From UBA6770 sp965660875 (GTDB lineage: Bacteria; Bacteroidota; Bacteroidia; Flavobacteriales_G; Salibacteraceae), in contig CBFIBQ010000014.1 in the NCBI GenBank assembly GCA_965660875.1, positions 16,922-80,921 of the forward strand: a stretch of DNA of 64,000 nucleotides, in the 5' to 3' direction. Of this stretch, positions 9,014-15,840 are shown in pieces. Every line of letters starts with the position of its first letter. The stretch's first letter is position 1. The notes beneath the pieces are model-generated. The model had not been told where the DNA came from. It saw nothing but the letters and a program-made list of their open reading frames with translations, and ran no database searches. Position numbers and translations under genes: made by a program.

Positions 9014-9922
9014 ATGAGACATTACTCCATTAAAGATTTAGAGCGATTATCTGGCGTAAAGGCGGGTACTATACGTATATGGGAGCAGCGCTATGAGTTA
9101 CTAGAACCGGTACGATCTGAAACGAATATTAGGTTTTACAGCGATTCAGATTTAAAGAAGTTATTAAATGTGTCTATGTTGCTTGAGCAAGGTATGCGTA
9201 TTTCAAAAATTAGCCAATTTTCCGACCTCGAACTAAAACAGACCATAGGAAAACTCATAGAGGAAGGGGAGTCTATTTCCGAAAAAACAGATTTTTATAT
9301 TCAAGCCTTAGTGGTAGCTATGCTTGAAATGGATGAAGCAAGATTTAATAACCTATTTGGTAGAGCTGTTAACGAAAGTGGATTCCTAAATGCAATTACA
9401 GAGTTTGTATATCCATTTTTAGTCAAAGTAGGTTTAATGTGGGGTATGGATGAGGTTAACCCAGGTCAAGAACATTTTATCAGTTGTTTAATTCGGCAGA
9501 AATTAATTGCGGGAATTAATGACCTACCAATTACAAGTCCTTCTAAAAAAGGGTATACCTACGTGTTGTTTTTGTCTCAAGGCGAATTGCATGAAATAGG
9601 TTTAATACTAGCAAACTATATATTGAGAAGTCAAGGTTATCACGTAATTTATTTAGGTCAGGATGTTCCTACCCAAGACGTGAAGCATGTAGTTTCCGAG
9701 GCTAACCCAACGCATTTGCTAACTATTTTTACAGCAAGTAGAACCCCAGCTGAGTATGAAAGCATATTGAAGGACTACGATGAATCTTTTCCCAATACGA
9801 GAAAAGTGTATAGCGGAATAAACTATTACTTAGACAAAATCGACTGGAAACCCAGTGCGAATGTGAAACTGATTAATGGTGCTAACGAATTTGTTGAATA
9901 TTTAAACAAACTGCCCGTTTAA
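9014..9922 (+). CDS. CarH/LitR-like MerR-family regulator with B12-binding domain
   Basis: The 302-residue protein has an N-terminal MerR winged helix (about 1-70, with TIRIWEQRYELL). A four-helix-bundle B12 cap (about 90-170) follows, then a Rossmann-like cobalamin-binding domain (about 180-302). Two motifs mark it as CarH-type: Trp143-x9-Glu153-His154, which contacts the adenosyl group, and ELHEIG at 191-196, where His193 is the predicted cobalt ligand. In known relatives, adenosylcobalamin makes the dark repressor form and light breaks it. It lies just upstream of, and in the same direction as, the sigma factor/crt operon and very likely represses it in the dark. The residue after Trp143 is Gly, not the His used by Thermus CarH as light-state ligand. 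Confidence 0.9.
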   Translation: MRHYSIKDLERLSGVKAGTIRIWEQRYELLEPVRSETNIRFYSDSDLKKLLNVSMLLEQGMRISKISQFSDLELKQTIGKLIEEGESISEKTDFYIQALVVAMLEMDEARFNNLFGRAVNESGFLNAITEFVYPFLVKVGLMWGMDEVNPGQEHFISCLIRQKLIAGINDLPITSPSKKGYTYVLFLSQGELHEIGLILANYILRSQGYHVIYLGQDVPTQDVKHVVSEANPTHLLTIFTASRTPAEYESILKDYDESFPNTRKVYSGINYYLDKIDWKPSANVKLINGANEFVEYLNKLPV

Positions 9923-9949
9923 TTAAACAAAATAATAAGTTACTGATTT

Positions 9950-9974
9950 AAAGCTCCGTATGGGGCTTTTTTTT
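9950..9974 (+). terminator. Rho-independent terminator after the regulator gene
   Basis: AAAGCTCC (about 9950-9957), a GTAT loop and GGGGCTTT (about 9962-9969) form an 8-pair stem with one G-T wobble. It runs straight into a T tract. It lies 27 bases after the stop of the CarH-like gene, so the regulator and the crt genes should be separate transcripts. Confidence 0.75.
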
Positions 9975-10057
9975 GTTTATCATCAGGCGCACTTCCATTT
10001 TGTTTAATAAAATCTAAAAAAAGCTAAACAAAAAACCCTTAAAGCTATAATGTACTG

Positions 10058-10070
10058 TATATTTGTTTAG
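10058..10070 (+). promoter_or_regulatory. -7 box of the sigma factor/crt operon overlapped by an operator-like site
   Basis: TATATTTG at about 10058-10065 matches TAnnTTTG. It overlaps TTTGTTTAG (10062-10070), one of the repeated sites. No clear TTG is seen 19 bases upstream; instead CTAAACAAA lies near the expected -33 region (10024-10032). The layout fits a weak promoter controlled by a regulator. The ATG follows 30 bases downstream. Confidence 0.5.
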
Positions 10071-10095
10071 TAATATTAATCAAAAGTTAAACAAA

Positions 10096-10611
10096 ATGTC
10101 TACACTTGAATTTAATGAGTTATTAGTCAGTTACAAAAGTCCGTTGCACTTCTTTGCATTAAAGCTTACAGCCGATGAAGAGGAAGCTAAAGATTTATTG
10201 CAGGAAACTATGTTGAAAGCTATAACCTATAGAGATAAACTTTTAACGAAGTCTTCCATAAAAGGTTGGTTATATACAATAATGAAAAATACCTTTATCA
10301 ACCAATACAGAAGAGGAAGTAAGTTCAATCAAATAATGGACAAGATGCAAGCGCAATCCTATGTAAGCACTTCATCCTCTAATGTTTCTGTAGCTCCAGA
10401 CAAGAAAATCAATGTGCTCAACATGGAGGAAGCCATTGACAGTTTGTCTGACGATTATCGAATTCCATTCCGAATGAAGTTAGAAGGATATAAATACAAA
10501 GAAATTGGCGATGAAATGGGTATTCCCATTGGAACTGTAAAGAGCAGAATATTTTTAGCTAGAAAACAGTTAATGAGTAAGTTACCAGAATTCAACAGAA
10601 ATGCCAAATAA
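10096..10611 (+). CDS. ECF-type RNA polymerase sigma factor of the carotenoid operon
   Basis: The ATG at 10096 is chosen over a TTG at 10063, because that TTG lies inside the -7 box and operator. The 171-residue product has sigma region 2 (about 10-75, with DEEEAKDLLQETMLKAI) and region 4 (about 115-168, with DSLSDDYRIPFRMKLEGYKY then IPIGTVKSRIFLARKQL), as in small ECF sigma factors. No anti-sigma gene is adjacent. It overlaps crtI by 11 bases and so is translated together with the carotenoid genes. This suggests that light-induced sigma factor activates further pigment or photoprotection promoters elsewhere (inference). Confidence 0.9.
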   Translation: MSTLEFNELLVSYKSPLHFFALKLTADEEEAKDLLQETMLKAITYRDKLLTKSSIKGWLYTIMKNTFINQYRRGSKFNQIMDKMQAQSYVSTSSSNVSVAPDKKINVLNMEEAIDSLSDDYRIPFRMKLEGYKYKEIGDEMGIPIGTVKSRIFLARKQLMSKLPEFNRNAK

Positions 10612-12073
10612 AATTTCTGTAATAGGCTCTGGGTTTGCTTCTTTAGCGGCAGCTACTTCTTTGGCAGCAGCTGGAAAAGAGGTGCACGTTTACGAGAAAA
10701 ATGAATCGGCAGGTGGCCGCGCACGCAAATTCGAAGCTGAAGGATTTACATTCGATATGGGACCGAGCTGGTATTGGATGCCAGAGGTATTTGAAAAGTA
10801 CTTCAACCGATTTGGTAAAAAAGTATCTGATTACTACGACTTAGTGCGATTGTCTCCTTCATACAGAGTTTATTTTGGAAATAATGACTACGTTGATGTA
10901 CCCGCCAACAAGCAAGAACTGTTTGAGTTGTTTGAATCTATTGAAAAGGGTAGTTCCAAAGAGTTGGACATATTCCTTAAGGATGCAGCTTACAAGTACG
11001 AGGTGGGGGTGAATAAGTTGGTTTACAAACCTTCTACTTCAATATTTGAATTTGCAAACGCGGAGGTGATTGGTGGTGCATTAAAACTGAACCTCTTTTC
11101 TTCAGTAGCGAAACAAATCGACAAACAATTCAAGAACGAAAAACTGCGTCAAATTTTAAAGTTTCCCGTGTTATTTCTAGGCGCTAAACCCGAAAATATT
11201 CCGGCACTATACAGTTTAATGAACTACGCTGACTTAGAGTTGGGTACTTGGTATCCAAAAGGTGGAATGCATAAAATTGTGGAAGGAATGGTGAAACTTG
11301 CACAAGAAATGGGCGTAACGTTTCACTACAACGCCCCAGTGGAGAAATTGAACGTTAGTGGGGCTAAGGTTTCAGGCGTTCAAATTCATGGAAAGCAAAT
11401 TGAAAGTAAAGCAGTTATTGCTGGTGCCGATTATCATCATGTAGATAAACAGTTGCTTCCGGAGTCAAAACGTATGTATTCAGAAAAATATTGGGACAAA
11501 CGTGTTCTGGCACCTTCTTCATTGCTTTTCTACATAGGAGTAAACAGAAGAGTAGAAAACTTAAAACACCACAACTTATTTTTTGATTCAGACTTTACAA
11601 AACACGCAGAAGAAATTTATGATGAACCAAAATGGCCAAGTGATCCGCTATTTTATGTATGTGTGCCTTCAAAAACTGACCCCACTGTAGCTCCTGAAGG
11701 CTGCGAAAACTTATTCATTTTAATGCCAATTGCTCCTGATCTGGAGGATTCTGAGGAACTCAGAGAGCGGTATTTCAACATACTGCTAAACCGCCTGAAA
11801 GAAATAACTGGAGAAGATATTCAGAAAGATATTGTTTACAAGAGATCTTACTGTGTAAATGATTTTAAAGCAGACTATAACTCATACAAGGGAAATGCCT
11901 ATGGATTGGCAAATACACTAACTCAAACCGCCTTTTTAAAACCAAAACTTCAAAACAAATACTTATCCAACCTTTTTTATACAGGTCAGCTCACTACTCC
12001 AGGTCCGGGTGTTCCACCTTCACTGATATCTGGTCAAGTGGCAGCTGATTTTATGTTAAACTCAAAACTATAA
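10601..12073 (+). CDS. crtI: Phytoene desaturase
   Basis: This 490-residue FAD-dependent desaturase opens with the dinucleotide-binding fold (ISVIGSGFASLAAATSLAAA, residues 5-24), then EKNESAGGRAR and FDMGPSWYWMP, as in bacterial CrtI. The C-terminal block FYTGQLTTPGPGVPPSLISG is the conserved second FAD contact of the CrtI family. It converts phytoene stepwise to lycopene at the membrane. The start overlaps the sigma factor gene by 11 bases and the stop is four bases before crtB. The related families CrtN/CrtO are less likely given the direct partnership with crtB. Confidence 0.95.
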   Translation: MPNKISVIGSGFASLAAATSLAAAGKEVHVYEKNESAGGRARKFEAEGFTFDMGPSWYWMPEVFEKYFNRFGKKVSDYYDLVRLSPSYRVYFGNNDYVDVPANKQELFELFESIEKGSSKELDIFLKDAAYKYEVGVNKLVYKPSTSIFEFANAEVIGGALKLNLFSSVAKQIDKQFKNEKLRQILKFPVLFLGAKPENIPALYSLMNYADLELGTWYPKGGMHKIVEGMVKLAQEMGVTFHYNAPVEKLNVSGAKVSGVQIHGKQIESKAVIAGADYHHVDKQLLPESKRMYSEKYWDKRVLAPSSLLFYIGVNRRVENLKHHNLFFDSDFTKHAEEIYDEPKWPSDPLFYVCVPSKTDPTVAPEGCENLFILMPIAPDLEDSEELRERYFNILLNRLKEITGEDIQKDIVYKRSYCVNDFKADYNSYKGNAYGLANTLTQTAFLKPKLQNKYLSNLFYTGQLTTPGPGVPPSLISGQVAADFMLNSKL

Positions 12074-12077
12074 TATC

Positions 12078-12920
12078 ATGGATGCAAAAAAGCTTTTCGA
12101 TGATGTATCGCAAAGAACATCAAAGCAGACTACTGAAGCCTACTCCACTTCTTTCTCCTTAGGGATAAGTGCACTCAACGATAATATTAAGAAACCCATT
12201 TATGGTATTTATGGTTTTGTTCGATATGCGGATGAAATAGTGGATACTTTTCACGATTATAATAAAAGAGAACTACTTGAAGAGTTTCGTGTAGATACTT
12301 TCAAAGCAATTGAAAGAGGTATCAGCCTGAATCCAATTTTAAATAGCTTCCAACATGCGGTGAACGATTACGACATTGACCATGAACTGATCCATACTTT
12401 TCTGGACAGCATGGAAATGGATTTGCACGACATAAAATATACGCAAGCGAATTATGAGAAGTACATATTAGGTTCTGCTGAAGTAGTTGGTCTTATGTGT
12501 CTAAAGGTTTTTGTTTTGGGTGATCAGCAGTTGTACCTCAAATTAAAACCCAATGCAATGAAACTAGGTTCAGCGTTTCAAAAAATTAATTTCTTGCGCG
12601 ACGTAAAAGATGATTTTGAGGATTTAGGAAGAAATTATTTTCCAAATGTGAATATCGCGAATATGACCAACAAAGAGAAAGCAGAAATAGAGTTAGATAT
12701 AGCGGCAGACTTTCGCGCAGGTTACGAAGGTATTTTGCAATTGCCCAAAAGGGCTCGTTTTGGAGTTTACTTGGCTTATGTGTATTATTACGGTCTGTTT
12801 AAGAAAATACAAAATACACCGAGTTCTAGAATAAAAAATGAGCGCATTAGAATTCCAAATGCTGGGAAGCTGGGATTATTTGTAAGTTCATATGTTAGAC
12901 ACAATATTGGAATATTATGA
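12078..12920 (+). CDS. crtB: Phytoene synthase
   Basis: The 280-residue product is a squalene/phytoene synthase that joins two geranylgeranyl diphosphates to phytoene. The two Mg2+/diphosphate-binding aspartate motifs are visible as RYADEIVDTF (about residues 50-59) and FLRDVKDDFEDLGRNYFP (about 173-190). An early SFSLGISALN segment matches the family N-terminus. It is tightly coupled to crtI (four-base gap) and overlaps idi by four bases (ATGA). No cyclase, hydroxylase or GGPP synthase gene is in this island, so later pigment steps must be encoded elsewhere. Confidence 0.95.
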   Translation: MDAKKLFDDVSQRTSKQTTEAYSTSFSLGISALNDNIKKPIYGIYGFVRYADEIVDTFHDYNKRELLEEFRVDTFKAIERGISLNPILNSFQHAVNDYDIDHELIHTFLDSMEMDLHDIKYTQANYEKYILGSAEVVGLMCLKVFVLGDQQLYLKLKPNAMKLGSAFQKINFLRDVKDDFEDLGRNYFPNVNIANMTNKEKAEIELDIAADFRAGYEGILQLPKRARFGVYLAYVYYYGLFKKIQNTPSSRIKNERIRIPNAGKLGLFVSSYVRHNIGIL

Positions 12921-13462
12921 TTACAGCCCAGTCTTCAGTGAATACCGATCTTGATGAGGTCGTCTTGGTGAATCAATACGACGTCAAACAAGGAGTTATG
13001 GATAAAATGGAAGCGCATGAAAAAGGACTTTTACATAGGGCTTTTTCGGTTTTTGTTTTAAACCCTTACGGAGAAATTATGCTGCAGCGAAGAGCATTGA
13101 GTAAATACCACTCGCCGGGATTATGGACTAATACTTGCTGTTCGCACCAAAGAATCGGAGAGGAGACTAAGGACGCTGCACACAGAAGGTTGAAAGAAGA
13201 GATGGGGATTGATTGTCCGATTAGTGCCGCTTTTGAGTTCACCTATAAAGCAGAGTTTGATAACGGTCTGATTGAACACGAATACGACCATGTTTTAATT
13301 GGCGAATTCAATGGAGTAGCGATACCAAATGCATCGGAAGTAGAAGAGTGGGCATTTGTATCAATGGAAGATATTGAGAAAGGGTTAAGTGCAAACCCCG
13401 AGGCTTATACGCCTTGGTTTAAAATAGCTTTTCCCAGAGTAAAAGAGTACCTAGAAAAATAA
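12917..13462 (+). CDS. idi: Isopentenyl-diphosphate delta-isomerase, type I
   Basis: The 181-residue Nudix-fold enzyme interconverts isopentenyl and dimethylallyl diphosphate, supplying the starter for GGPP. Characteristic blocks are LLHRAFSVFVLN, the catalytic-Cys block WTNTCCSHQR (about residues 72-81) and EHEYDHVLIG containing the second catalytic Glu. The start overlaps crtB by four bases, so translation is coupled. Placement inside a crt operon boosts precursor supply when pigment is induced. Confidence 0.95.
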   Translation: MITAQSSVNTDLDEVVLVNQYDVKQGVMDKMEAHEKGLLHRAFSVFVLNPYGEIMLQRRALSKYHSPGLWTNTCCSHQRIGEETKDAAHRRLKEEMGIDCPISAAFEFTYKAEFDNGLIEHEYDHVLIGEFNGVAIPNASEVEEWAFVSMEDIEKGLSANPEAYTPWFKIAFPRVKEYLEK

Positions 13463-13464
13463 TA

Positions 13465-13875
13465 ATGAGGGTTACCGTCAAACGAAAAGCACATTTCAAC
13501 GCGGCGCACAGGCTGTATCGCAAGGATTGGACTGATGCTAAGAATGAAGAGGTTTTCGGATTATGCAATAACCCGTTCTATCACGGTCACAATTACAATT
13601 TTTGGGTAGAAGTAACTGGAGAAGTTGACGAAGAAACCGGTTATGTAATTGATATGAAGGTTCTGAAGTCAATCATAGAGGATAAGGTGTGCCGTTATAT
13701 GGACCATAAAAATCTAAACGAACAAATAGAAGAATTTAAAGCATACATCCCTACCGCGGAATACATTGCGGTGGTTATTTATCATCGAATAGCAAGCGAA
13801 TTACCAGAAGGTATGGACTTGAAAATTACCCTCTACGAAACTGAACGAAACTGCGTAGTTTATAGTGGAGAGTAG
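13465..13875 (+). CDS. 6-pyruvoyl-tetrahydropterin synthase family protein
   Basis: The 136-residue product has the T-fold zinc site His15 (NAAHRL), His40 and His42 (YHGHNY) and a catalytic Cys34 in FGLCNNPFYHGHNY. The Cys-x5-His-Gly-His spacing resembles true pyruvoyl-tetrahydropterin synthases rather than E. coli QueD, where it is Cys-x3-HGH. A closing YETERN block supplies the conserved Glu. It makes a tetrahydropterin (biopterin-type) or carboxytetrahydropterin for queuosine. It starts two bases after idi, so it is the last gene of the carotenoid operon. Its link to pigment is unexplained; a pterin photoreceptor cofactor is one possibility. Confidence 0.85.
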   Translation: MRVTVKRKAHFNAAHRLYRKDWTDAKNEEVFGLCNNPFYHGHNYNFWVEVTGEVDEETGYVIDMKVLKSIIEDKVCRYMDHKNLNEQIEEFKAYIPTAEYIAVVIYHRIASELPEGMDLKITLYETERNCVVYSGE

Positions 13876-13885
13876 ACTACAACTA

Positions 13886-14386
13886 CTACTTATAGCATTT
13901 CTTTCCGTTGGTTAGCCATTTCCCCCAGTTCTTGTCGTAAGCGTGTACGTCATTTGTGATGATGCTACCTTCTTTGTAAACGTTCCTACCGTTATTTTTC
14001 CATTCAAAAATCCCACCGTAAAGATTGTAAACGTTTGTAAACCCTTGTTTTATTAGTTTTTCGGCAACTTTTTCACTACGATAACCAACCGAGCAATACA
14101 CAATGATTTGTTTCTCCTTAGCAACATTTTCTAGTGGCGAAAGGTCCAACTTTTTATAGCCAACCCATAGGGCATTTTTAATATGTGAGGTTTCGTATTC
14201 ACTTTTTTCTCGACTGTCCACAAAAACTATATTTCCAGCAGTATCCACTTCGGATACACTTATTTCAGGCACAGAGTGACTCAATAAGGTCTGAAGTTTG
14301 GCTGAATAGGCTCTGTCGCTCACTGTTTGGGCAGCTAAATTTATGGAGGCTAATAATCCGAATATTAGAAAGAGTTGTTTATTCAT
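13886..14386 (-). CDS. Secreted rhodanese-domain protein
   Basis: The 166-residue product begins with a cleavable signal peptide (MNKQLFLIFGLLASINLAAQ). It then has a single rhodanese domain with FVDSREKSEYETSHIKNA and the active-site loop IVYCSVGYRSEKV, catalytic Cys98. A sulfur-transfer or thiol role in the periplasm is likely; the substrate is unknown. Its start overlaps the end of xerD by eight bases, so the two form an operon. It faces the carotenoid operon tail-to-tail with about ten bases between them. Confidence 0.85.
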   Translation of the reverse strand: MNKQLFLIFGLLASINLAAQTVSDRAYSAKLQTLLSHSVPEISVSEVDTAGNIVFVDSREKSEYETSHIKNALWVGYKKLDLSPLENVAKEKQIIVYCSVGYRSEKVAEKLIKQGFTNVYNLYGGIFEWKNNGRNVYKEGSIITNDVHAYDKNWGKWLTNGKKCYK

Positions 14387-15296
14387 TTCTCGCTTGTTTT
14401 TGTCTGGGGTGAAACTCTGTTATGGTAGCTCTTAAATACTGACGATCCAAATGCGTATATATTTCAGTGGTCGTAATGGACTCATGGCCTAACATTTCTT
14501 GTACAGCTCTTAAGTCTGCTCCGCCTTCTACCAAATGAGTGGCAAATGAATGTCTAAAAGTATGTGGCGAAACTACTTTTTGTATTCCCGCTTTTTCGGT
14601 TAAATCTTTAACTATGTTGAATATCATTATTCTTGAGAGTTTTGTGCCCCGTTTATTTAAAAAGACAAAATCTTCATTTTTTGGTTGCACTGGAATGTGC
14701 ACACGTACCTCATTTACATAGATTAATACCAATTTAAGTGCACTTGAACCAATAGGAACCAAGCGTTCTTTATCTCCCTTTCCTATGACTCTAACAAACC
14801 CCTCATCGGCAAAAATATTGCTCAATTTTAAATTCAGTAATTCCGATACCCTTAACCCACAACTGTACAAACATTCAATTATGGCTTTGTTTCGCGGACC
14901 TTCAGGTTTGCTTTGATCGATTACCGATTCTATTGAATCAATTTCTTCGATACTTAAAGTTACCGGCAATTTGCGGCCAATCCTAGGAGCCTCTAGCAAT
15001 TCACTTGGGTCCGTAGTAACCACCTCCTCCAAATATAAGTAGCCGTAAAACGATTTTATACCGCTAATGATTCGGGCTTGGGTAGTGCTAGAAATATTGA
15101 ACTCATTGAGCCATTTCAAGAATTCCCTTAAATCACCTAATTCCAGTTTTTGAATACTTTTATGCTGTTCGCTTTGCTCTATAAATTGATAGAGTTTTTT
15201 TACGTCTGCAACGTAAGCTTCAACAGAATTGTTTGACAGTGAACGTTCTAAGGTTAGATAGCGTTTAAATCCTTTGATTAATCCTACATCGGCCAT
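14379..15296 (-). CDS. xerD: Tyrosine recombinase XerD-like
   Basis: The 305-residue protein has an N-terminal SAM-like core-binding domain (about 5-90) and a C-terminal catalytic domain. The catalytic residues are visible: Arg in CGLRVSELLNL, His-x-x-Arg in SPHTFRHSFATHL, His in LGHESITTT and the nucleophile Tyr in EIYTHLD. Length and sequence fit the housekeeping Xer recombinases that resolve chromosome dimers at dif, rather than an integrase of a mobile element. No dif-like site was recognised next to it. It is divergent from aroQ. Confidence 0.9.
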   Translation of the reverse strand: MADVGLIKGFKRYLTLERSLSNNSVEAYVADVKKLYQFIEQSEQHKSIQKLELGDLREFLKWLNEFNISSTTQARIISGIKSFYGYLYLEEVVTTDPSELLEAPRIGRKLPVTLSIEEIDSIESVIDQSKPEGPRNKAIIECLYSCGLRVSELLNLKLSNIFADEGFVRVIGKGDKERLVPIGSSALKLVLIYVNEVRVHIPVQPKNEDFVFLNKRGTKLSRIMIFNIVKDLTEKAGIQKVVSPHTFRHSFATHLVEGGADLRAVQEMLGHESITTTEIYTHLDRQYLRATITEFHPRQKQARNE

Positions 15297-15361
15297 GGCT
15301 CAAATAAAGCTCAAAGTTGTCATTGTACTACCTTTGCTTTGTAATTAACGTCAACAATTGA

Positions 15362-15775
15362 ATGAGGATACTGATAATAAATGGCCCAAACTTGAACTTG
15401 CTCGGTAGCAGAGAGCCAGAAATATACGGTTCTGTAAGATTTGAAACGTATTTCGACACGCTTAAAACATCTTACCCTCAGATTGACTTAGCGTATTACC
15501 AAAGTAATATTGAAGGTGAACTGGTAGATAAAATACAAGAGGTCGGGTTTAGTTACGATGGAATTATATTCAATGCCGGCGGTTATACGCATACTTCGGT
15601 AGCCATTGCAGACGCAATTGCTGCGATTTCTACACCAGTTGTAGAGGTTCATATTTCGAACGTATATGCTAGGGCAGAAAAAATCAGACACCAAAGTTTG
15701 ATGGCTAAAAACTGCAAAGGGGTAATAACTGGATTTGGGTTAAGCAGTTACGAACTCGCTCTAAACAGTTTTTAA
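15362..15775 (+). CDS. aroQ: 3-dehydroquinate dehydratase, type II
   Basis: The 137-residue enzyme dehydrates 3-dehydroquinate to 3-dehydroshikimate in the shikimate pathway. Family blocks are IINGPNLNLLGSREPEIYG (with the catalytic Tyr at the end), YYQSNIEGELVDKIQE, FNAGGYTHTSVAIADA and VEVHISNVYAR (catalytic His). It is slightly shorter than the usual ~145 residues but complete in its active site. A TACCTTTG box lies about 25 bases before the ATG. It is transcribed away from xerD. Confidence 0.95.
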   Translation: MRILIINGPNLNLLGSREPEIYGSVRFETYFDTLKTSYPQIDLAYYQSNIEGELVDKIQEVGFSYDGIIFNAGGYTHTSVAIADAIAAISTPVVEVHISNVYARAEKIRHQSLMAKNCKGVITGFGLSSYELALNSF

Positions 15776-15840
15776 CCAACTCACTAGCAGAAGTATTTGC
15801 TCATTACTATGCGTTAAAAACTTACAAGTTCAAAAGGATT

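Larger units (their letters stand above)
9901..10095. promoter_or_regulatory. Cluster of TTTGTTTA-type sites, probable CarH operator region
   Basis: Seven copies of TTGTTTA or its reverse complement lie in 195 bases. TAAACAA copies are at about 9904, 9925, 10025 and 10088; TTGTTTA copies are at about 9973, 10000 and 10063. Several extend to TTTGTTTAG/CTAAACAAA or TTAAACAAA. By base composition well under one copy would be expected. One copy overlaps the -7 box of the sigma gene promoter and another sits just before its ATG, as expected for operators that block transcription. That CarH binds them is inferred from position only. Confidence 0.55.

Noticed and set aside
10063..10098. TTG start for the sigma factor
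   Set aside because: The codon lies inside the -7 box and operator, so it would not be in the transcript. The ATG at 10096 starts at the conserved region 2.
14379..15296. Integrase of a mobile element
   Set aside because: The recombinase matches XerD in length and motifs. No attachment sites, cargo or transfer genes surround it.
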